Below the pieces are notes generated by a model, which was not told the origin of the DNA, searched no databases, and was given only the letters and a program-made list of their open reading frames with translations. The position numbers and the translations under genes were made by a program. Of a stretch of DNA of 26,248 bases, positions 15,567-24,063 are shown piece after piece. Source of the stretch: Actinomycetes bacterium (GTDB lineage Bacteria; Actinomycetota; Actinomycetes; Propionibacteriales; Nocardioidaceae); the NCBI GenBank assembly GCA_029779385.1, contig JAKPAQ010000282.1, forward strand, positions 1 through 26,248, given 5' to 3'. Position 1 is the first letter of the stretch. Each line of letters begins with the position of its first letter.

Positions 15567-16253
15567 GCCGGGAAGTTGCCAGTCGATTGGGCTTGCACCT
15601 TGAAGTCGCAGTGCGTCGTTTGCTCGACTGAACGGGCCAGACCCGAAGAATCCGCGCGCCGCCGACAGCGGGCTCGGGTGTGCCGACGCGATGATCGGCA
15701 CCGAACCAAGTGCTGGGATCAGTTCCTGCGCTTGTTTCCCCCACAAAATCGCGACCAGCGGGCCGCCTCGGGCAACGAGTGCTGAAACTGCCCTGGCAGT
15801 AACTTCCTCCCAGCCGATTCCGCGGTGGCTGGCCGGTGCGCCGGCCTGAACGGTAAGGCAGCGGTTCAGCAGTAGAACGCCTTGATCGGCCCAAGGTGAT
15901 AGGTCGCCAGTGCGAGGTTCGACCGCCCCCACATCTGCGCGAAGTTCGGTGAAGATGTTCTTTAGGCTTCGCGGCATCGGCGAAACAGCGGGGTCCACCG
16001 AAAATGCTAGGCCGCACGCGTGCCCGACTGTTGGGTACGGGTCTTGGCCAACGATTAGCACTCGCACCGAGTTCAGGGGTGTTTGGAACGCCCGAAGGAT
16101 TCTGTTCGTCTCGGGCAGCGAGGTGCGTCCGGCGGCCTCCTCGGCCGCGACAAAACCGAAAAGTTCACCAATCCGCGAAGACACGGGTTCCAGCGCCTGC
16201 GCCCAGTCAGGAGAAACGGTTGCCAGCGGGTTGTTGTCTTTCGCCGAAGCCAT
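15564..16253 (-). CDS. ung: Uracil-DNA glycosylase, family 1
   Basis: Removes uracil from DNA to start base-excision repair. It has 229 residues. The water-activating loop G-Q-D-P-Y-P carries the catalytic D71, and the C-terminal H-P-S-P-L-S carries H192 and the DNA-intercalating leucine. The uracil-recognition segment L-L-L-N appears between them. The ATG at 16253 lies 6 nt after TACGGT. The gene is divergent from an MFS transporter gene, with only 31 nt between start codons. Confidence 0.96.
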   Translation of the reverse strand: MASAKDNNPLATVSPDWAQALEPVSSRIGELFGFVAAEEAAGRTSLPETNRILRAFQTPLNSVRVLIVGQDPYPTVGHACGLAFSVDPAVSPMPRSLKNIFTELRADVGAVEPRTGDLSPWADQGVLLLNRCLTVQAGAPASHRGIGWEEVTARAVSALVARGGPLVAILWGKQAQELIPALGSVPIIASAHPSPLSAARGFFGSGPFSRANDALRLQGASPIDWQLPG

Positions 16254-16265
16254 GTTTGAACCGTA
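16254..16265 (-). promoter_or_regulatory. Predicted leaderless promoter -10 of ung
   Basis: On the minus strand TACGGT (16265-16260), then 6 nt, then the ATG at 16253. Confidence 0.55.
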
Positions 16266-16269
16266 ACGA

Positions 16270-16284
16270 TAAGATCGACAGGTT
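16270..16284 (+). promoter_or_regulatory. Candidate promoter -10 of the MFS transporter gene
   Basis: TAAGAT (16270-16275), then 9 nt before the GTG at 16285. The leader would be at most a few nucleotides. It sits 4 nt from the opposing ung -10. Confidence 0.4.
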
Positions 16285-17535
16285 GTGTCTTCTGCTCTGA
16301 CTTCTTACCGCCGCCTCTGGGGCGCCGCGGGCGCCTCCTTCGTCGCCGTGGCGTTCTTCGGTCGTATCCCATTGGCGATGAGCCAGATGGGTGTGCTTTT
16401 GCTGGTGGCCCAAGCCACCGGCAGTTACGGCACTGCCGGTGCGACCGCCGGTGCCCTGGCCGTTGCCAACGCGATCGGTGCGCCGGTATTTGGTGCGGCG
16501 GCCGATCGAGTCGGTCAGCGAATAGTCGTGCAAACTCAAGCCGCTCTGGGCGCTATTGGCCTGGTCGTGATTGTGCTTTTGTCCGAACGACAGGTCAACG
16601 CTGGCGTATTGATGGCGATCGCTGCGGTCACTGGTTTGGCGATGCCGCAGGTGGGCCCGCTAGCGCGTGTCAGATGGCGTCCGGTGCTGCAGCGAAAAGT
16701 CAAAGACGGCCAGTTGGCTGAACGAGATTTGGATCGCTTTGTCGATCTCGCGTTCTCCTATGAAGGCGCCGCAGACGAGGCCTCCTTTGTCCTTGGTCCG
16801 GCCCTAGTGGGCATCCTCGGCGTGCTGATTGGGCCCGATGGTGCCCTGTATGCGGCCGCGGTTCTCTTGGCGGTATTCGGCACCGCGTTCGCCCTGCACC
16901 CGACTGCAAAGGTTGTGCCGCGACATCACGAACACGTGCCGGTCGCTGGGGCAAAACTCTGGACCACCCCGTTTGCTGTTTTGGTCTTGGCCGTCCTGTT
17001 GATGGGCATGCTTTTTGGCAGCATTCAAACCGGTTCGACCGTGTTGGCAACCCAACAGGGCCGACCTGAGGTCGCCGGTCTCATCCACGCCGTGCTCGGG
17101 ATTGGCAGCGTCGTGGCCGGGCTTTCGCTCGCGGCGGTTCCGGCCAGCATCTTGTATGCGACCCGGATGCTCTGGTCGGCGGCGGCGATGTTGGTGTTCG
17201 CGTTGCCGTTGCTGTTCGTCGAGACGATCGGCCAGCTGGTGGCAACGATCGCCGTAATGGGATTTGCGGTCGCCCCGTATCTGATCAGTGCATTTGCCTT
17301 GGCCGGACTGATAGTCCCGCAGCAGCGCATCGGAACTGCGATGACGTTCATGGCCGGCGCAACTGGCCTGGGTTACGCAGCCGGGGCGTCTTTGGCGGGC
17401 CGGGCCGCCGACGGCGCGTTCGGTGCGGCCGGGCCGACGCCAGCGTTCATGGTCACGATTGGGGCGATGGTGGCGGCTCTGGTGCTGTCGCTGTTTGCCC
17501 AGCAGACGCTACGGAACGCGAAAGTGATTGCCTAG
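16285..17535 (+). CDS. Major facilitator superfamily transporter (drug/efflux-like)
   Basis: A 416-residue membrane protein with about 12 hydrophobic segments and an MFS motif A-like loop between helices 2 and 3 ([10 protein letters not shown], about residues 70-80). Alanine- and glycine-rich helices and the two-half layout resemble actinobacterial efflux permeases. The substrate is unknown. The GTG start is followed by [11 protein letters not shown]. The last 83 bases overlap the 3' end of the convergent GNAT gene, so the two C-termini are encoded on opposite strands of the same DNA. Confidence 0.85.
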   Translation: MSSALTSYRRLWGAAGASFVAVAFFGRIPLAMSQMGVLLLVAQATGSYGTAGATAGALAVANAIGAPVFGAAADRVGQRIVVQTQAALGAIGLVVIVLLSERQVNAGVLMAIAAVTGLAMPQVGPLARVRWRPVLQRKVKDGQLAERDLDRFVDLAFSYEGAADEASFVLGPALVGILGVLIGPDGALYAAAVLLAVFGTAFALHPTAKVVPRHHEHVPVAGAKLWTTPFAVLVLAVLLMGMLFGSIQTGSTVLATQQGRPEVAGLIHAVLGIGSVVAGLSLAAVPASILYATRMLWSAAAMLVFALPLLFVETIGQLVATIAVMGFAVAPYLISAFALAGLIVPQQRIGTAMTFMAGATGLGYAAGASLAGRAADGAFGAAGPTPAFMVTIGAMVAALVLSLFAQQTLRNAKVIA

Positions 17536-18088
17536 CCGCTGGCCACTCGTCGTCGAGCATCGAGAACGTAACGGTGTCTCGCCACGAACCATCGTCGCGG
17601 AGTTTGTGTTTGCGAAGTACGCCTTCGCGGGTCGCGCCCAACCTCGTTATCGCAGCCTGAGAGCGCTCGTTTCGGATATCGGTGTGCCACACCACTCGAA
17701 CGCAGCCGAGCGACTCGAAGGCATGGGTCAGCAGCAGCCGTTTGGCCTCGGTGTTCAGCCCTGTTCGCCAGAATCTCTTGCCAAGCCAGGTGTGCCCGAT
17801 GGCGACCGTGCGAAGTTCGGGGTTGATGTCGTAGTAACACGTCATCCCGGCTACCTCACCGGTACGCAAATCGATCTGGGCCCACGGGACCAACTGGCGG
17901 TTCGCCAAAGTGCGTTCGATTCGCAGTCGGGCTATCGATTCGCCCATTTCGTCCCAGCCCGCGAGGTGCTCGAACACCTCCGGGGAATCGCCGGCAAGCG
18001 CCAAACCGGCCGCGTGTTCGGTGGTTAGCGGCTCGAGCCGGACTATCTCACCGACCAGCGTGAGCGGATCGCGCCAAGCGTTAGTCAC
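17453..18088 (-). CDS. GNAT-family N-acetyltransferase (RimJ/RimL type)
   Basis: A 211-residue acetyl-CoA-dependent acyltransferase resembling the RimJ/RimL group. It begins with the typical L-x-G-x-x-V-R-L-E-P-L segment. It contains the I-G-H-T-W-L-G-K-R-F-W-R-T-G-L-N-T-E acetyl-CoA-binding region (about residues 95-112), the R-V-x-W-H-T-D-I-R-N-E-R-S stretch, and a terminal L-R-D-D-G-S-W-R-D-T strand. The acyl acceptor is unknown. The GTG start overlaps the stop of the PLP-dependent gene upstream (GTGA), making it the last gene of the otsA operon. Its final 27 or so codons (Ser/Pro/Ala-rich) overlap the convergent MFS gene. Confidence 0.85.
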   Translation of the reverse strand: MTNAWRDPLTLVGEIVRLEPLTTEHAAGLALAGDSPEVFEHLAGWDEMGESIARLRIERTLANRQLVPWAQIDLRTGEVAGMTCYYDINPELRTVAIGHTWLGKRFWRTGLNTEAKRLLLTHAFESLGCVRVVWHTDIRNERSQAAITRLGATREGVLRKHKLRDDGSWRDTVTFSMLDDEWPAARQSLSRSVASAGQTATAPEPPPSPQS

Positions 18089-19494
18089 CGGGTCAGCCGA
18101 TCGAGGAAGGCGATCAGCAGCGCTTCGCGTACTTCTGGACTGGCCACGTCGAGTAGGGCGTTTACCTGCCCGAGGCGTTCGGGGGCCTGAACCTTGCCGC
18201 CTTCGCCTGCCAACCCGGCGATAGCCAGCAGGCCGTCGAAGGCCTCATCGTCGAGAGTTTCGGGGTCCAGCGAGGCCGCGGCCTGCGCCAGTAGCGGATC
18301 GATCTGGATCGGGCCGCGCGCGACCGCTTCGGTCACTGATTCGGCTAGTGCGCTCAAGAACTGCGGAACCGATTCGGCGGTGGCCGCGCACAAGGTCAGG
18401 TGGAGGTTGGCCGGTTCGCCAGCAAACTGCATCTGTGGCTGGACAAACCAGCCCCGGTCGAGCATCAGATCGCTCAGCGTGAAGACGTCGAGCGTGTCAT
18501 CGGCGCCGAGCACCACCAGCGAGGTTTCGGGCTGTTCGACTAGATGCAGGTGGTCGATCGCTTCGATGCCCCGAGCCACCGCGGCAGTTGCGTCCACGGT
18601 CTGAGAAACGAGTTCGCGGTAGCCGTCGCTGCCGATCAAGTTCACCACCGCCCAAGCGGCCGCCAGCGGCCCACCGGACTTGGTCGACTGGGTGGTCGAG
18701 TTGAGCATCGTGTAGCCGGGCCAGTTGGCGTGGGCGAAGAACTGGGGTCTACGCAACTGCGGATTGGCGTGCAGCAGCAGCGAAACCCCTTTTGGCGTGT
18801 AGGCGTACTTGTGTAGATCCACTGAAAGGCTGGTGACGCCGGGTACGGCAAAGTCCCAAGCGGGCACCTCTTCCATCCACGGCAGCACCCAACCGCCGAT
18901 GCAGCCGTCGACGTGGAACCGAAGTCCGCGCACTCGAGCAACTGCGGCCAACTCGGTGATCGGGTCGATCACGCCGTGGGCGTAGGACGGTGCCGAGGCC
19001 GCAATGAGGACGACTCGTTCGCCCAGCTCGTCGATCACTCGGGTCATGGCAGCCACGTCGGCACGATGATTTACGCCAACGGGAACCGTTACCAGTTCGA
19101 CGCCAAAGTAATGGGCGGCTTTTGCAAAGGCCGCATGGATGGTGCTCGGGGTGACGATCGCTGGCCGATTGACCTTCGCCGCGTCGCGGGCAGTTTGAAC
19201 CGCCAACAGGATCGACTCGGTCCCGCCGGAGGTGACGGTTCCGATCACTTGATCGTCGGCGTGCAAAATTGACCGGGCAAATGAGATCAGCTCTGACTCC
19301 ATCGACAGCAGGCTCGGGAACGCCGTCGGGTCGAGGCCATTGGTGGCCGCATACATGGCGATCGCTTGCTTTGCCACCTCGTCGGCTTCGCCAAGTCCTG
19401 AGTCATAAACGTAAGCAAGTGTCTGGCCGCCGTGGGTGGGTAGATCGCTTGTTCGTTTGGCGGCCAACTCGGCAAGGATTTGGTCAGGACTCAT
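18085..19494 (-). CDS. PLP-dependent decarboxylase/lyase-like enzyme (group II decarboxylase or sphingosine-1-phosphate lyase-like)
   Basis: A 469-residue fold-type I PLP enzyme. Signatures include the cofactor phosphate-binding T-S-G-G-T-E-S near residue 88, F-H-V-D-G-C-I-G-G with the PLP-pyridine aspartate, and the lysine-bearing S-V-D-L-H-K-Y-A-Y-T-P-K-G (about residues 224-236). The last motif is closest to the glutamate decarboxylase / sphingosine phosphate lyase superfamily. Members either decarboxylate amino acids or cleave amino-alcohol phosphates; the sequence alone does not decide. The C-terminal 80 or so residues form an extra helical tail. The ATG overlaps the upstream transporter gene by 11 nt and has the AAGGAA Shine-Dalgarno. 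It is in the operon otsA - transporter - this gene - GNAT. Confidence 0.82.
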   Translation of the reverse strand: MSPDQILAELAAKRTSDLPTHGGQTLAYVYDSGLGEADEVAKQAIAMYAATNGLDPTAFPSLLSMESELISFARSILHADDQVIGTVTSGGTESILLAVQTARDAAKVNRPAIVTPSTIHAAFAKAAHYFGVELVTVPVGVNHRADVAAMTRVIDELGERVVLIAASAPSYAHGVIDPITELAAVARVRGLRFHVDGCIGGWVLPWMEEVPAWDFAVPGVTSLSVDLHKYAYTPKGVSLLLHANPQLRRPQFFAHANWPGYTMLNSTTQSTKSGGPLAAAWAVVNLIGSDGYRELVSQTVDATAAVARGIEAIDHLHLVEQPETSLVVLGADDTLDVFTLSDLMLDRGWFVQPQMQFAGEPANLHLTLCAATAESVPQFLSALAESVTEAVARGPIQIDPLLAQAAASLDPETLDDEAFDGLLAIAGLAGEGGKVQAPERLGQVNALLDVASPEVREALLIAFLDRLTR

Positions 19495-20797
19495 TAGCGT
19501 TCCTTAGGCGGTCATCGAGTCGGTAGCCGCGTAGCAAGGCCAAGCTGACCACGGCAAGAACTGCTGGCACTACTGAAAAGCCAATCCCGATTGCCAGCAA
19601 GGCGCTGTCTGGTTGGGTCACCGTTTCGCTGCCTGTCGAGGACAGGTAGCCGCCGGTGGCCAGCGCTAAGGCGAAGATGCCCGGGCCCAGCGCCAGGCCG
19701 AGTGTTTCGCCGGCGGTCCACACCCCGGTGAAGACGCCAATGCGGTTCTCGCCGGTTTGCTTGGCGTCCTCGGCGGCCACGTCCGGCATCATCGCCATCG
19801 GAAAAACTTGCGCGCCGGCGTACCCGATGCCTACCAGCGCGGCCGCGAAATAGGTCATGACCAGCAGGCCCGAATGCGCGGCAAACAAACCAACCATACC
19901 GAAGATCAGGAACCCGGTGGCGATGCTGTACCCCGACCGTTTGCCTCGGTTTTTGGCGTACCGCTCCCAGAGCGGCGTAACGACCAGGGCGGGTCCGACG
20001 AAGGCCACAAACAGCAGCGTGGCTGCCGCCGCGCTGTTGAGCAGGTCGTCGGCCACGTAGGCGACCCCGGCAAGGACGGTGCCGATGGCGGCCGCCTGGA
20101 TCACGAAGGTGAATAGGAGGGCACGAAAGTCAGCGTTCGAGCCGACGAGTTTCAGTTGGTCGCCAAAGGAGTCGAGTGCGGTTTCGGTCGCGTGTTCTGG
20201 CGCACCGTGAGTGCCCCACCAGGCGCCGATGACGCCGACGGCGATGATCGCGCCGACGTAGCTACCCATCGCGGTGTGGCCGAAATTGTTGGCGACGATT
20301 GGTGCGGTCGCGCCCGACAGCAAGATCGCTAGTGCCAGCACCACCACGCGCCACGTCATGAGCCTGGTGCGTTCGGCGTAGTCGAGGGTCAACTCGGCCG
20401 GCATCGCGACGTAGGGGACTTGGAAGAAGGCGTAGGCACTGGCGCAACCCAAGAAGGCGATGGCCACCCAAGCGGCGGCGAAGCCTTGCGGTTCGGTTGG
20501 CCCGGCGAACATCACCGCGAACAGCACCGCCAGCGTTAGACCGGCCCGGATCAGGAACGGCCGGCGGCGGCCACCGGGGTTTTTGGAGCGGTCGCTGATC
20601 CGCCCGGCGATCGGGTTGAGGATCACGTCCCAAGCCTTTGGTGCGAAGACCAAGACTCCGGCCAGCGCGGCGCCGATGCCGATCGTGTCGGTCAGGTAGG
20701 GCAGCAGCAGCAGTCCGGGTACGGTGCCGAAGGTGCCGGTGGCGACACTGCCGAACCCATACCCGCGCCGAATGCGGCCAGGCAGCTCAGTCGTCAC
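19484..20797 (-). CDS. GPH-family (MelB-like) sugar:cation symporter-type MFS transporter
   Basis: A 437-residue transporter with 12 predicted helices. The first cytoplasmic loop carries the GPH signature: [14 protein letters not shown] followed by G-G-R-R-R-P-F-L (about residues 57-82). The aspartate in the first helix pair is retained, as needed for cation coupling in melibiose-type carriers. Members usually import glycosides, pentosides or hexuronides with Na+ or H+. Its place directly after otsA suggests a trehalose or other compatible-solute link, which is inference. The GTG at 20797 overlaps the otsA stop by 11 nt. Confidence 0.85.
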   Translation of the reverse strand: MTTELPGRIRRGYGFGSVATGTFGTVPGLLLLPYLTDTIGIGAALAGVLVFAPKAWDVILNPIAGRISDRSKNPGGRRRPFLIRAGLTLAVLFAVMFAGPTEPQGFAAAWVAIAFLGCASAYAFFQVPYVAMPAELTLDYAERTRLMTWRVVVLALAILLSGATAPIVANNFGHTAMGSYVGAIIAVGVIGAWWGTHGAPEHATETALDSFGDQLKLVGSNADFRALLFTFVIQAAAIGTVLAGVAYVADDLLNSAAAATLLFVAFVGPALVVTPLWERYAKNRGKRSGYSIATGFLIFGMVGLFAAHSGLLVMTYFAAALVGIGYAGAQVFPMAMMPDVAAEDAKQTGENRIGVFTGVWTAGETLGLALGPGIFALALATGGYLSSTGSETVTQPDSALLAIGIGFSVVPAVLAVVSLALLRGYRLDDRLRNANES

Positions 20798-22211
20798 GGT
20801 TTTGCGGTCCCATCTGCCGGACCGCGGCCAAATCGGTCAGGAACGTATTGGCCCAGTGGTCGATGTCGTTCTCCATCACTTGCCGCCGCAAGGAGCGCAT
20901 CCGCTTACGGATTTCGGCCGGGGTAGCGCGCATGGCCGCTAACAGGGCTTCTTTCATGCCGTTGATGTCGTGTGGGTTCACCATAAACGCCTGCTTCAGT
21001 TCGCCAGCGGCACCGGCAAACTCACTGAGAACTAGGGCGCCGCGGTTGTCCCACCGGGTTGCCACGTATTCCTTCGCGACGAGGTTCATTCCGTCACGAA
21101 GGGGAGTGACCACCATGACGTCGGCGGCCCGATACAGCGCTGCCATCTCCTCGCGCGGATATGAGGCGTGCAGGTATTGGATCGGCTGTTGACCGATCCG
21201 ACCGAGGTCGCCGCTGATGTGCCCCACGATCCGGTTGATGTCGTCTCGCAGGTTTTGATATTGCTGAACTCGCTCGCGAGACGGGGTGGCGACCTGAACG
21301 AAGACCGCCTCGCCCACTTCGATTTCGCCGTCACTGAGCAACTCGCCGAAAGCACGCAGTCGCTGGGGCAGGCCTTTGGTGTAGTCGAGTCGGTCGATCC
21401 CGAGCAGCAGGTGTTTCGGGTTCCCGAGGCTTGCTCGGATTTCTTCGGCGCGGGCGATCACCTCAGGTGTGCGGGCCAAGTCCTCAAAGCCACGCGCATC
21501 GATCGAGATCGGGTAGGCCTGCGCTTTCACGGTGCGTCCGTCGGGCAGGAATACGCGATTCTTGGTGGTGCGGTGGCCGACGCGTTGGCGAACTAGCCGG
21601 ACGAAGTTTTGAGCGCCACCTGGCATTTGGAAACCGACGAGGTCAGCGCGAAGTAGACCTTCAAGGATTTGGCGGCGCCACGGCAACTGTTGAAACAACT
21701 CAGTCGGCGGGAACGGAATGTGCAGGAAGAACCCGATCAGCAGATCCGGGCGCAGGTCGCGAAGCATCTGCGGGACTAGTTGAAGTTGGTAGTCCTGCAC
21801 CCACACGACCGCATTCTTGGCGGCGAGTTTGGCGGCCTTCTCAGCGAACCGCCGGTTTACCGCTACGTAGGAATCCCACCATTCGCGGTGATATTCGGGG
21901 GTGACGATTACGTCGTGATACAGCGGCCACAGGGTCGCGTTGGAGAAGCCTTCGTAGTATTCGGTGACCTCTTGTTCAGACAGCGGAACGGGCACGAGTC
22001 GCAGGCCACCATCGACAAACTCGTCGAGTTCCTCATCTGCCGCGCCGTGCCAGCCGATCCAAGCGCCGCCGCGTGATCGCATCACCGGTTCAAGTGCAGT
22101 GACCAATCCGCCGGGGGACTTGCGCCACGTTACTTCTCCGTCTGGGCCGACCAGTCGATCAACTGGCAGACGGTTGGCAATGACCAAGAAATCTGCCTTT
22201 TTTGGCGCCAT
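20787..22211 (-). CDS. otsA: Trehalose-6-phosphate synthase (glycosyltransferase family 20)
   Basis: Transfers glucose from UDP- or GDP-glucose to glucose-6-phosphate, giving trehalose-6-phosphate, the first step of the OtsAB pathway for trehalose as osmoprotectant and glycolipid precursor. It has 474 residues. Signatures include N-R-L-P-V near the start with the glycine pair in K-S-P-G-G-L, W-V-Q-D-Y-Q-L for acceptor binding, [11 protein letters not shown] and the nucleotide-sugar site [13 protein letters not shown]. The ATG at 22211 lies 6 nt after TAGGCT. It is first in a four-gene minus-strand operon. The phosphatase otsB is on the other strand about 1 kb away. Confidence 0.96.
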   Translation of the reverse strand: MAPKKADFLVIANRLPVDRLVGPDGEVTWRKSPGGLVTALEPVMRSRGGAWIGWHGAADEELDEFVDGGLRLVPVPLSEQEVTEYYEGFSNATLWPLYHDVIVTPEYHREWWDSYVAVNRRFAEKAAKLAAKNAVVWVQDYQLQLVPQMLRDLRPDLLIGFFLHIPFPPTELFQQLPWRRQILEGLLRADLVGFQMPGGAQNFVRLVRQRVGHRTTKNRVFLPDGRTVKAQAYPISIDARGFEDLARTPEVIARAEEIRASLGNPKHLLLGIDRLDYTKGLPQRLRAFGELLSDGEIEVGEAVFVQVATPSRERVQQYQNLRDDINRIVGHISGDLGRIGQQPIQYLHASYPREEMAALYRAADVMVVTPLRDGMNLVAKEYVATRWDNRGALVLSEFAGAAGELKQAFMVNPHDINGMKEALLAAMRATPAEIRKRMRSLRRQVMENDIDHWANTFLTDLAAVRQMGPQNRDD

Positions 22212-22223
22212 GCGGACAGCCTA
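22212..22223 (-). promoter_or_regulatory. Predicted leaderless promoter -10 of otsA
   Basis: On the minus strand TAGGCT (22223-22218), then 6 nt, then the ATG at 22211. Confidence 0.6.
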
Positions 22224-22279
22224 GATGAGTCACGCGCCGATTTTCGGGTACCGGTGGCCGAACGGTTTTTCAAAGGGGA

Positions 22280-22316
22280 ATGACAACGGTGTGATTTGGC
22301 GGTTAGGATTGCGGAC
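22280..22316 (+). promoter_or_regulatory. Predicted leaderless promoter of the DUF3263 gene
   Basis: ATGACA (22280-22285) is a fair -35, 18 nt from the -10 TAGGAT (22304-22309). The ATG at 22317 follows after 7 nt. This is the clearest two-box promoter of the leaderless set. Confidence 0.65.
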
Positions 22317-22631
22317 ATGGCAGCGGTGAAGCAGGTCGAACAGAACTCGCACGGCGGGGCGATCGTTGATAAAGGGCGCACAGTTTTGACCGCTCAAGAG
22401 ATCGAAATGCTCGAACTTGAGAACCTCTGGTGGAAGTACTCCGGCGCGAAGGAACAGGCAATTCGCGAGAAGTTCGACATGTCGCCAACGCGCTACTACC
22501 AACTGCTCAACGCACTCATTGACACCGAAGCGGCGCTTGCTCAGGAGCCGCTATTGGTAAAGCGACTGCGTCGGCTTCGTTCGCAGCGCCAGCGTCAGCG
22601 TCAAGCTACTCGGGTGAAGTCTGACCGCTGA
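22317..22631 (+). CDS. DUF3263 protein with helix-turn-helix-like region
   Basis: A 104-residue protein matching the actinobacterial DUF3263 family (Rv0430-like). The conserved core reads I-E-M-L-E-L-E-N-L-W-W-K-Y, then a helix-turn-helix-like K-E-Q-A-I-R-E-K-F-D-M-S-P-T-R-Y-Y-Q segment. The C-terminal tail is rich in arginine and glutamine. The R-Y-Y-Q-L-L-N-A-L stretch looks like a recognition helix, so DNA binding is likely but undocumented here. A TTG seven codons upstream is in frame, but the ATG at 22317 fits the leaderless promoter. The gene is followed after 1 nt by the LytR_C gene, the same pair as Rv0430-Rv0431 in Mycobacterium tuberculosis. Confidence 0.85.
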   Translation: MAAVKQVEQNSHGGAIVDKGRTVLTAQEIEMLELENLWWKYSGAKEQAIREKFDMSPTRYYQLLNALIDTEAALAQEPLLVKRLRRLRSQRQRQRQATRVKSDR

Positions 22632-22632
22632 G

Positions 22633-23187
22633 GTGGACGAGAACCTCGAGCAGGAGCCAGCCCAGCCGCAGCCAACGGCCCAGCCGGCGTCGCGACGCTG
22701 GCGGCTAATTGTCTTGCCGGTCGTCTGGCTGGCGCTCGGTGTAATCGGCGGAATCGTCATCGTCAACGTTGTTGATTCAGATCCGGTGCCGGCGGCGGCA
22801 CCGGCGGCGAAAAAGGCCGTGAAGTCCAAAGCAACGCCGGCGACCGAAAAGCCGAAAAAGACCAAAGCGACCAGTGAACCGACTACGGAGCCAACGACCT
22901 CTCAGGACGCAGAGGTGACGCGCTCGACGTCGGTGCTGGTGTTCAACCAGATCGGCATTCGAGGCTTGGCCGCTCAGGTTTCGGCTCAGGCGCAAAAGGC
23001 GGGCTGGACGATTGCAGGCACGGGGGATTGGCGTGGCTCGGTTCCCCAAGACACCGTCTACTTTCCGCCCGGAAAACAGGCCGAGGCCGAGTTGCTTGGC
23101 GCGGACCTATCGATCAATCGATTCATGCCGGCGGTAGAGAACATTTCGAAAACGCAACTAACCGTTATCTTGGCTAGCCCACGCTGA
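22633..23187 (+). CDS. LytR_C-domain membrane-anchored envelope protein (VirR-like)
   Basis: A 184-residue protein. The cytoplasmic N-terminus is rich in Glu, Gln and Pro (1-23). One transmembrane helix (about 25-46) is followed by a Lys/Thr/Ala/Pro-rich linker and a C-terminal LytR_C domain (about 95-184). The domain shows the strand V-L-V-F-N-Q-I-G-I-R-G-L-A, the G-W-T-I-A-G-T-G-D-W-R-G segment and T-V-Y-F-P-P-G-K. It resembles Rv0431 (VirR) of mycobacteria, which affects envelope integrity and vesicle release; the same role here is inference from gene pairing and domain. The GTG start is 1 nt after the DUF3263 stop, indicating coupling. Confidence 0.85.
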   Translation: MDENLEQEPAQPQPTAQPASRRWRLIVLPVVWLALGVIGGIVIVNVVDSDPVPAAAPAAKKAVKSKATPATEKPKKTKATSEPTTEPTTSQDAEVTRSTSVLVFNQIGIRGLAAQVSAQAQKAGWTIAGTGDWRGSVPQDTVYFPPGKQAEAELLGADLSINRFMPAVENISKTQLTVILASPR

Positions 23188-23201
23188 GGCTGGTGCAGCG
23201 G

Positions 23202-23214
23202 CATACTCGTTCCC
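23202..23214 (+). promoter_or_regulatory. Predicted leaderless promoter -10 of otsB
   Basis: CATACT (23202-23207), then 7 nt, then the ATG at 23215. The first position deviates from TAnnnT, but the same hexamer precedes the gene starting at 10936. Confidence 0.45.
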
Positions 23215-23997
23215 ATGGTCGAACTGGGTCGCACTCTGTTGGCGCTCGACTTCGATGGCACGCTTTCGCCCATCGTCGACAATCCCGCGTCGGCGTTTAT
23301 CCATCCAGGTTCTTTGGCTGCGCTCACGCGTCTTGGGCCGGCGCTGGGGGCATTGGCGATTGTGACCGGCCGGCCGGTGGAGCAAGTGCGTCGACTTGGC
23401 CACCTCGACGAGGCCGTTGGATTGGAACGCGTGGTCGTGTGCGGTCAGTACGGCGCCGAACGTTGGGATGCGTTGACCGGTGAACTGCACCTGCCGAACC
23501 GACCTGCATTAATTCCCGAGTTAGTCGCAATGTTGCCCGACTGGCTAGCACGGCACGATGCGCGCCAGGTGCTCATTGAGGACAAAGGTATTGCGGTCGC
23601 GTTGCATGGTCGCGGCGCGTCCGACCCGGCACTACTTGCTTCGCTCGCCGATGAAATTGGTGAGTTGGCCGCTCGATTCGGACTGCAGGTGGAGCCGGGG
23701 CGCCAAGTGACCGAACTGCGACTTCCTGGCAGCGACAAGGGCATGGCGGTGCGCTGGCTCGTCGACCGGTTCGACCCGCAGGCGGTCATTTATGCCGGAG
23801 ATGACTTGGGTGACTTGCCAGCGTTTCGTGAGTTGCTGCGTTTGCGGGCAGAGGGGCTGGACGTGACCTTGGTCTGCTCGGCCTCGCCAGAACAGGACGC
23901 TTTGGTGCCGCTGTCAGACGTTGTCCTTGACGGGCCCGACGAGGTCGCGGCTTGGCTCACGGCCTTGGCCGAAGACCATCGACATCTCAATAAATGA
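23215..23997 (+). CDS. otsB: Trehalose-6-phosphate phosphatase (HAD family)
   Basis: Dephosphorylates trehalose-6-phosphate to trehalose, the second OtsAB step. It has 260 residues. HAD motif I is L-D-F-D-G-T-L, with nucleophile D12 and acid/base D14. Motif II is V-T-G-R-P, the motif III lysine is in G-S-D-K-G, and motif IV is Y-A-G-D-D-L-G-D. A small cap domain lies between (about 105-170) with the E-D-K-G substrate loop. Mycobacterial OtsB2 has a large N-terminal extension that is absent here. The gene is on the plus strand downstream of the DUF3263-LytR_C pair, while its pathway partner otsA is on the minus strand upstream of that pair. Confidence 0.95.
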   Translation: MVELGRTLLALDFDGTLSPIVDNPASAFIHPGSLAALTRLGPALGALAIVTGRPVEQVRRLGHLDEAVGLERVVVCGQYGAERWDALTGELHLPNRPALIPELVAMLPDWLARHDARQVLIEDKGIAVALHGRGASDPALLASLADEIGELAARFGLQVEPGRQVTELRLPGSDKGMAVRWLVDRFDPQAVIYAGDDLGDLPAFRELLRLRAEGLDVTLVCSASPEQDALVPLSDVVLDGPDEVAAWLTALAEDHRHLNK

Positions 23998-23999
23998 GA

Positions 24000-24024
24000 C
24001 GGCATCTCAACTGTTGAGATGCCG
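24000..24024 (+). terminator. Hairpin terminator downstream of otsB
   Basis: An 11-bp perfect stem (24000-24010 with 24014-24024) with loop CTG is followed by ATTTCT. It lies 2 nt after the otsB stop and separates otsB from the riboswitch promoter. Confidence 0.75.
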
Positions 24025-24050
24025 ATTTCTGCCGATCCGAGCTCGCTGCC

Positions 24051-24056
24051 TAGGCT
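24051..24056 (+). promoter_or_regulatory. Predicted -10 of the SAM-riboswitch transcript
   Basis: TAGGCT, the same hexamer as at cysS and otsA, lies 7 nt before the 5' edge of the riboswitch P1 stem. Confidence 0.5.
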
Positions 24057-24063
24057 AAAGCCG

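Noticed and set aside
22555..22620. Repetitive CAGCG/CAGCGTCAGCGTCA stretch at the end of the DUF3263 gene
   Set aside because: It is in frame and encodes the Arg/Gln-rich tail; it looks like low-complexity coding sequence, not a mobile or regulatory repeat.
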